Shown: positions 27,111 to 28,869 of the stretch, in pieces
Numbering within the stretch: the stretch's first letter is position 1
Layout: each line of letters begins with the position of its first letter
Source: Saccoglossus kowalevskii
Taxonomy: Eukaryota > Hemichordata > Enteropneusta > Harrimaniidae
Length of the DNA stretch: 28,869 nt
Assembly: GCF_000003605.2 (NCBI RefSeq)
Contig: NW_003155738.1
Location: 297,585 to 326,453 of the forward strand
Reading direction: 5' to 3'
The notes under the pieces: generated by a model
Databases searched by the model: none
The model's input: the letters and a program-made list of their open reading frames with translations, nothing else
Told to the model about the DNA's origin: nothing
Made by a program: the position numbers and the translations under genes

Positions 27111-28869
27111 GACTATATTCAAATCGAGACGATGCGTAAACACCAAAAAATAAATACTTTCTCCGCCATGCACCAGCAACACATGTACTAAATATTTTAC
27201 TTCACTGTTATCTACACTTATCGTGAAACCTTGTGATAAAACACTCTGTTGCTTAGTGGTTCTGGGAGGAACCACAAGACAAAATGTTTGCATCATGCTT
27301 TGAACATCATACTGCGAAAACACTCAATGATGGTAACATAAGCCTCAATCCTCTATACCATTATATCAACACTAATATGCAATGTGAACTGACACTTCTG
27401 CCAATGTTTGAAAACTTGGGTTGGTGCATATTATTGCCACAGTTGCGCAGCAAAGAATATCCCACACGTGTTAAGATTCAATAATTTCTGAACATAATGC
27501 AGATATTCAATACCCCAAATCGACTATGCACTCGTGATGTAAGATTAGATTCTTAACTATGAAATACATCGCAAATATTGTTAATAGACGTCCAAATACT
27601 GGCAAAGACTTTCTCACTACAAGATGTCACAAAAGTATGTCGTTAGAAAACTATGACTCGAGAGATAATATGCGGCAGAAATGAACTAGTTCTAAAAATA
27701 ACAAATCTCTGCTAAAATAAACGTTATTTAAAATCAACACAGGTACATGAATTCAGGTTTATAGTATTTTATATGTTTCAAGTTCACAAACCTCCTCTCC
27801 CGGGGAAAGGGCACTTGACTGGTCGAGGGATATACATATATATTCGGCCGAACATGCCCATCTGAACACATTTGATGTCTAAATACGCAAAATTGAACTC
27901 TGATTGGGTGTAGTTTTAGAGGCGCCCCCAATCTGATCTATGCATTTAACGGAGGTCAAATACGCGACCTCTCGGGAGACTAGCACACGGACTCGCGAGG
28001 GAGTATATTTAACTCCCATTATTACGTGTTCGCCCTCTCGAGGTAGGTCTATATATTCGACAGTGTAGTCAAGTCTACTTTAACGTGAGACAATTAAATA
28101 AGTATACCAGTAACTGTAACCATAACAACAACATAGCAAATAACAATTCAATGCAATGACAATTGAAGTAACGAGTTATTCACACCTTTACAACCACGAT
28201 ACGGGCGGTTAAAGTAAATACATTAAGCCCTAATTATAAGATTGCTTTGGTTAATATTGTTGTTCATTCATACTTATCGAGATTGCATTGTTGGTGTATA
28301 TATATACTTAGCTTAGCAAAGGAGAATGCATTGAATCTTCTACAATCAAAATGATATCGTAGAGTAAGGATCTAATACTATTTGAACAGTAATTTGAAAT
28401 ATAATAATTCAGCGTATGATAAATATGATAGATAGTGTCAAAAGAAAATTTACTGTTATAGTGCGGTATAAATTTATTAATATGGCTAGTATGACTTGGG
28501 GTAGACCAGAACCCAGTTAGCCAGCATTACCTGTGTCCAGCTCCCATGACGAGGACACAGGGTTTAAGAACCTTTAATTGTTTGTAATTAATTTGTTTTC
28601 ATTATGTTTAATAGTTTCAGTAAGTCATGTGCAGGCTTCTAACTAAAATTTAAATGTGCCTACATAAATGTAGGAAAAGAAAATATTTGAAAGTTTGTAA
28701 TATTCGCAAGCTTCGAGGTTTATATTGGCTGAATTTCATTTACGACATTCAAATTAATCGTTTGTTTATATACATACACTGAGGCAAATCATATCCCAGG
28801 AGTCATCATCTCAAGGCATCGTCAGACATCGTTTTTCCGCCCCATAATTTGCTAATCGCCAGTTTCACT
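27111..28869. other. Unassigned sequence at the right edge
   Basis: No supported exon. The stretch 27790-28060 is richer in CpG, with short inverted words (for example GGGAGT...ACTCCC at 27999-28017), and might be regulatory. Open frames here lack family features. Confidence 0.45.
28530..28561. other. Perfect 9-bp stem-loop
   Basis: CCTGTGTCC (28530-28538) and GGACACAGG (28553-28561) pair perfectly around a 14-base loop. It lacks the arms of a tRNA; role unknown. Confidence 0.5.

Noticed and set aside
28480-28600. Possible tRNA around the 28.5-kb hairpin
   Set aside because: Only one stem pairs; there is no cloverleaf, no A/B box pair and no anticodon arm.

Overview
This is animal nuclear DNA: AT-rich, intron-dense, with GT-AG introns, simple-sequence repeats and several transposable elements. 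Both recognisable genes are single-copy metazoan housekeeping genes whose proteins differ moderately from the human ones. NAMPT is present, the introns are short (mostly 0.1-2.5 kb), and the decayed elements are of types common in marine invertebrates. Together this suggests a non-vertebrate metazoan (for example a mollusc, hemichordate, cnidarian, sponge or amphioxus). I cannot name the species.

Layout. Positions 181-5115 (+) hold the last six coding exons of PSMA5 (20S proteasome subunit alpha-5). Its first ~75 codons lie left of the window. The intron before its last exon carries a 1,853-bp DNA transposon (2718-4570) with ~143-bp terminal inverted repeats and a perfect 8-bp target duplication. 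Inside it are two convergent truncated genes: the first third of a RecQ-like helicase and a ZAD-like zinc-binding protein. From about 7.6 to 11.4 kb lies a second decayed element. It contains a frameshifted pseudogene of a long CXC-domain protein family and is flanked by diverged inverted repeats; an assembly gap sits in the right one.

Positions 13649-23108 (-) hold a complete nine-exon NAMPT gene encoding 478 residues, the rate-limiting enzyme of NAD salvage. All junctions keep frame and the catalytic residues are present. It is convergent with PSMA5. Its introns carry two large minisatellites: a 48-bp unit in the intron between exons 7 and 8, and a ~52-bp unit in intron 1. A 321-bp MITE interrupts the second array and shares its termini and a subterminal block with the RecQ-bearing transposon, so the two belong to one transposon family.

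From 23.1 kb to the end there is NAMPT promoter-type sequence, an AAAT microsatellite, G-runs, a 32-codon LINE reverse-transcriptase remnant, a possible first coding exon of a gene running off the right end (weakly SURF2-like), and otherwise unassigned sequence.

The most unusual item is the transposon family with palindromic termini that carries a RecQ-type helicase and a ZAD-like protein. The window holds one internally deleted copy and one MITE, not an autonomous copy, so the transposase is not visible.
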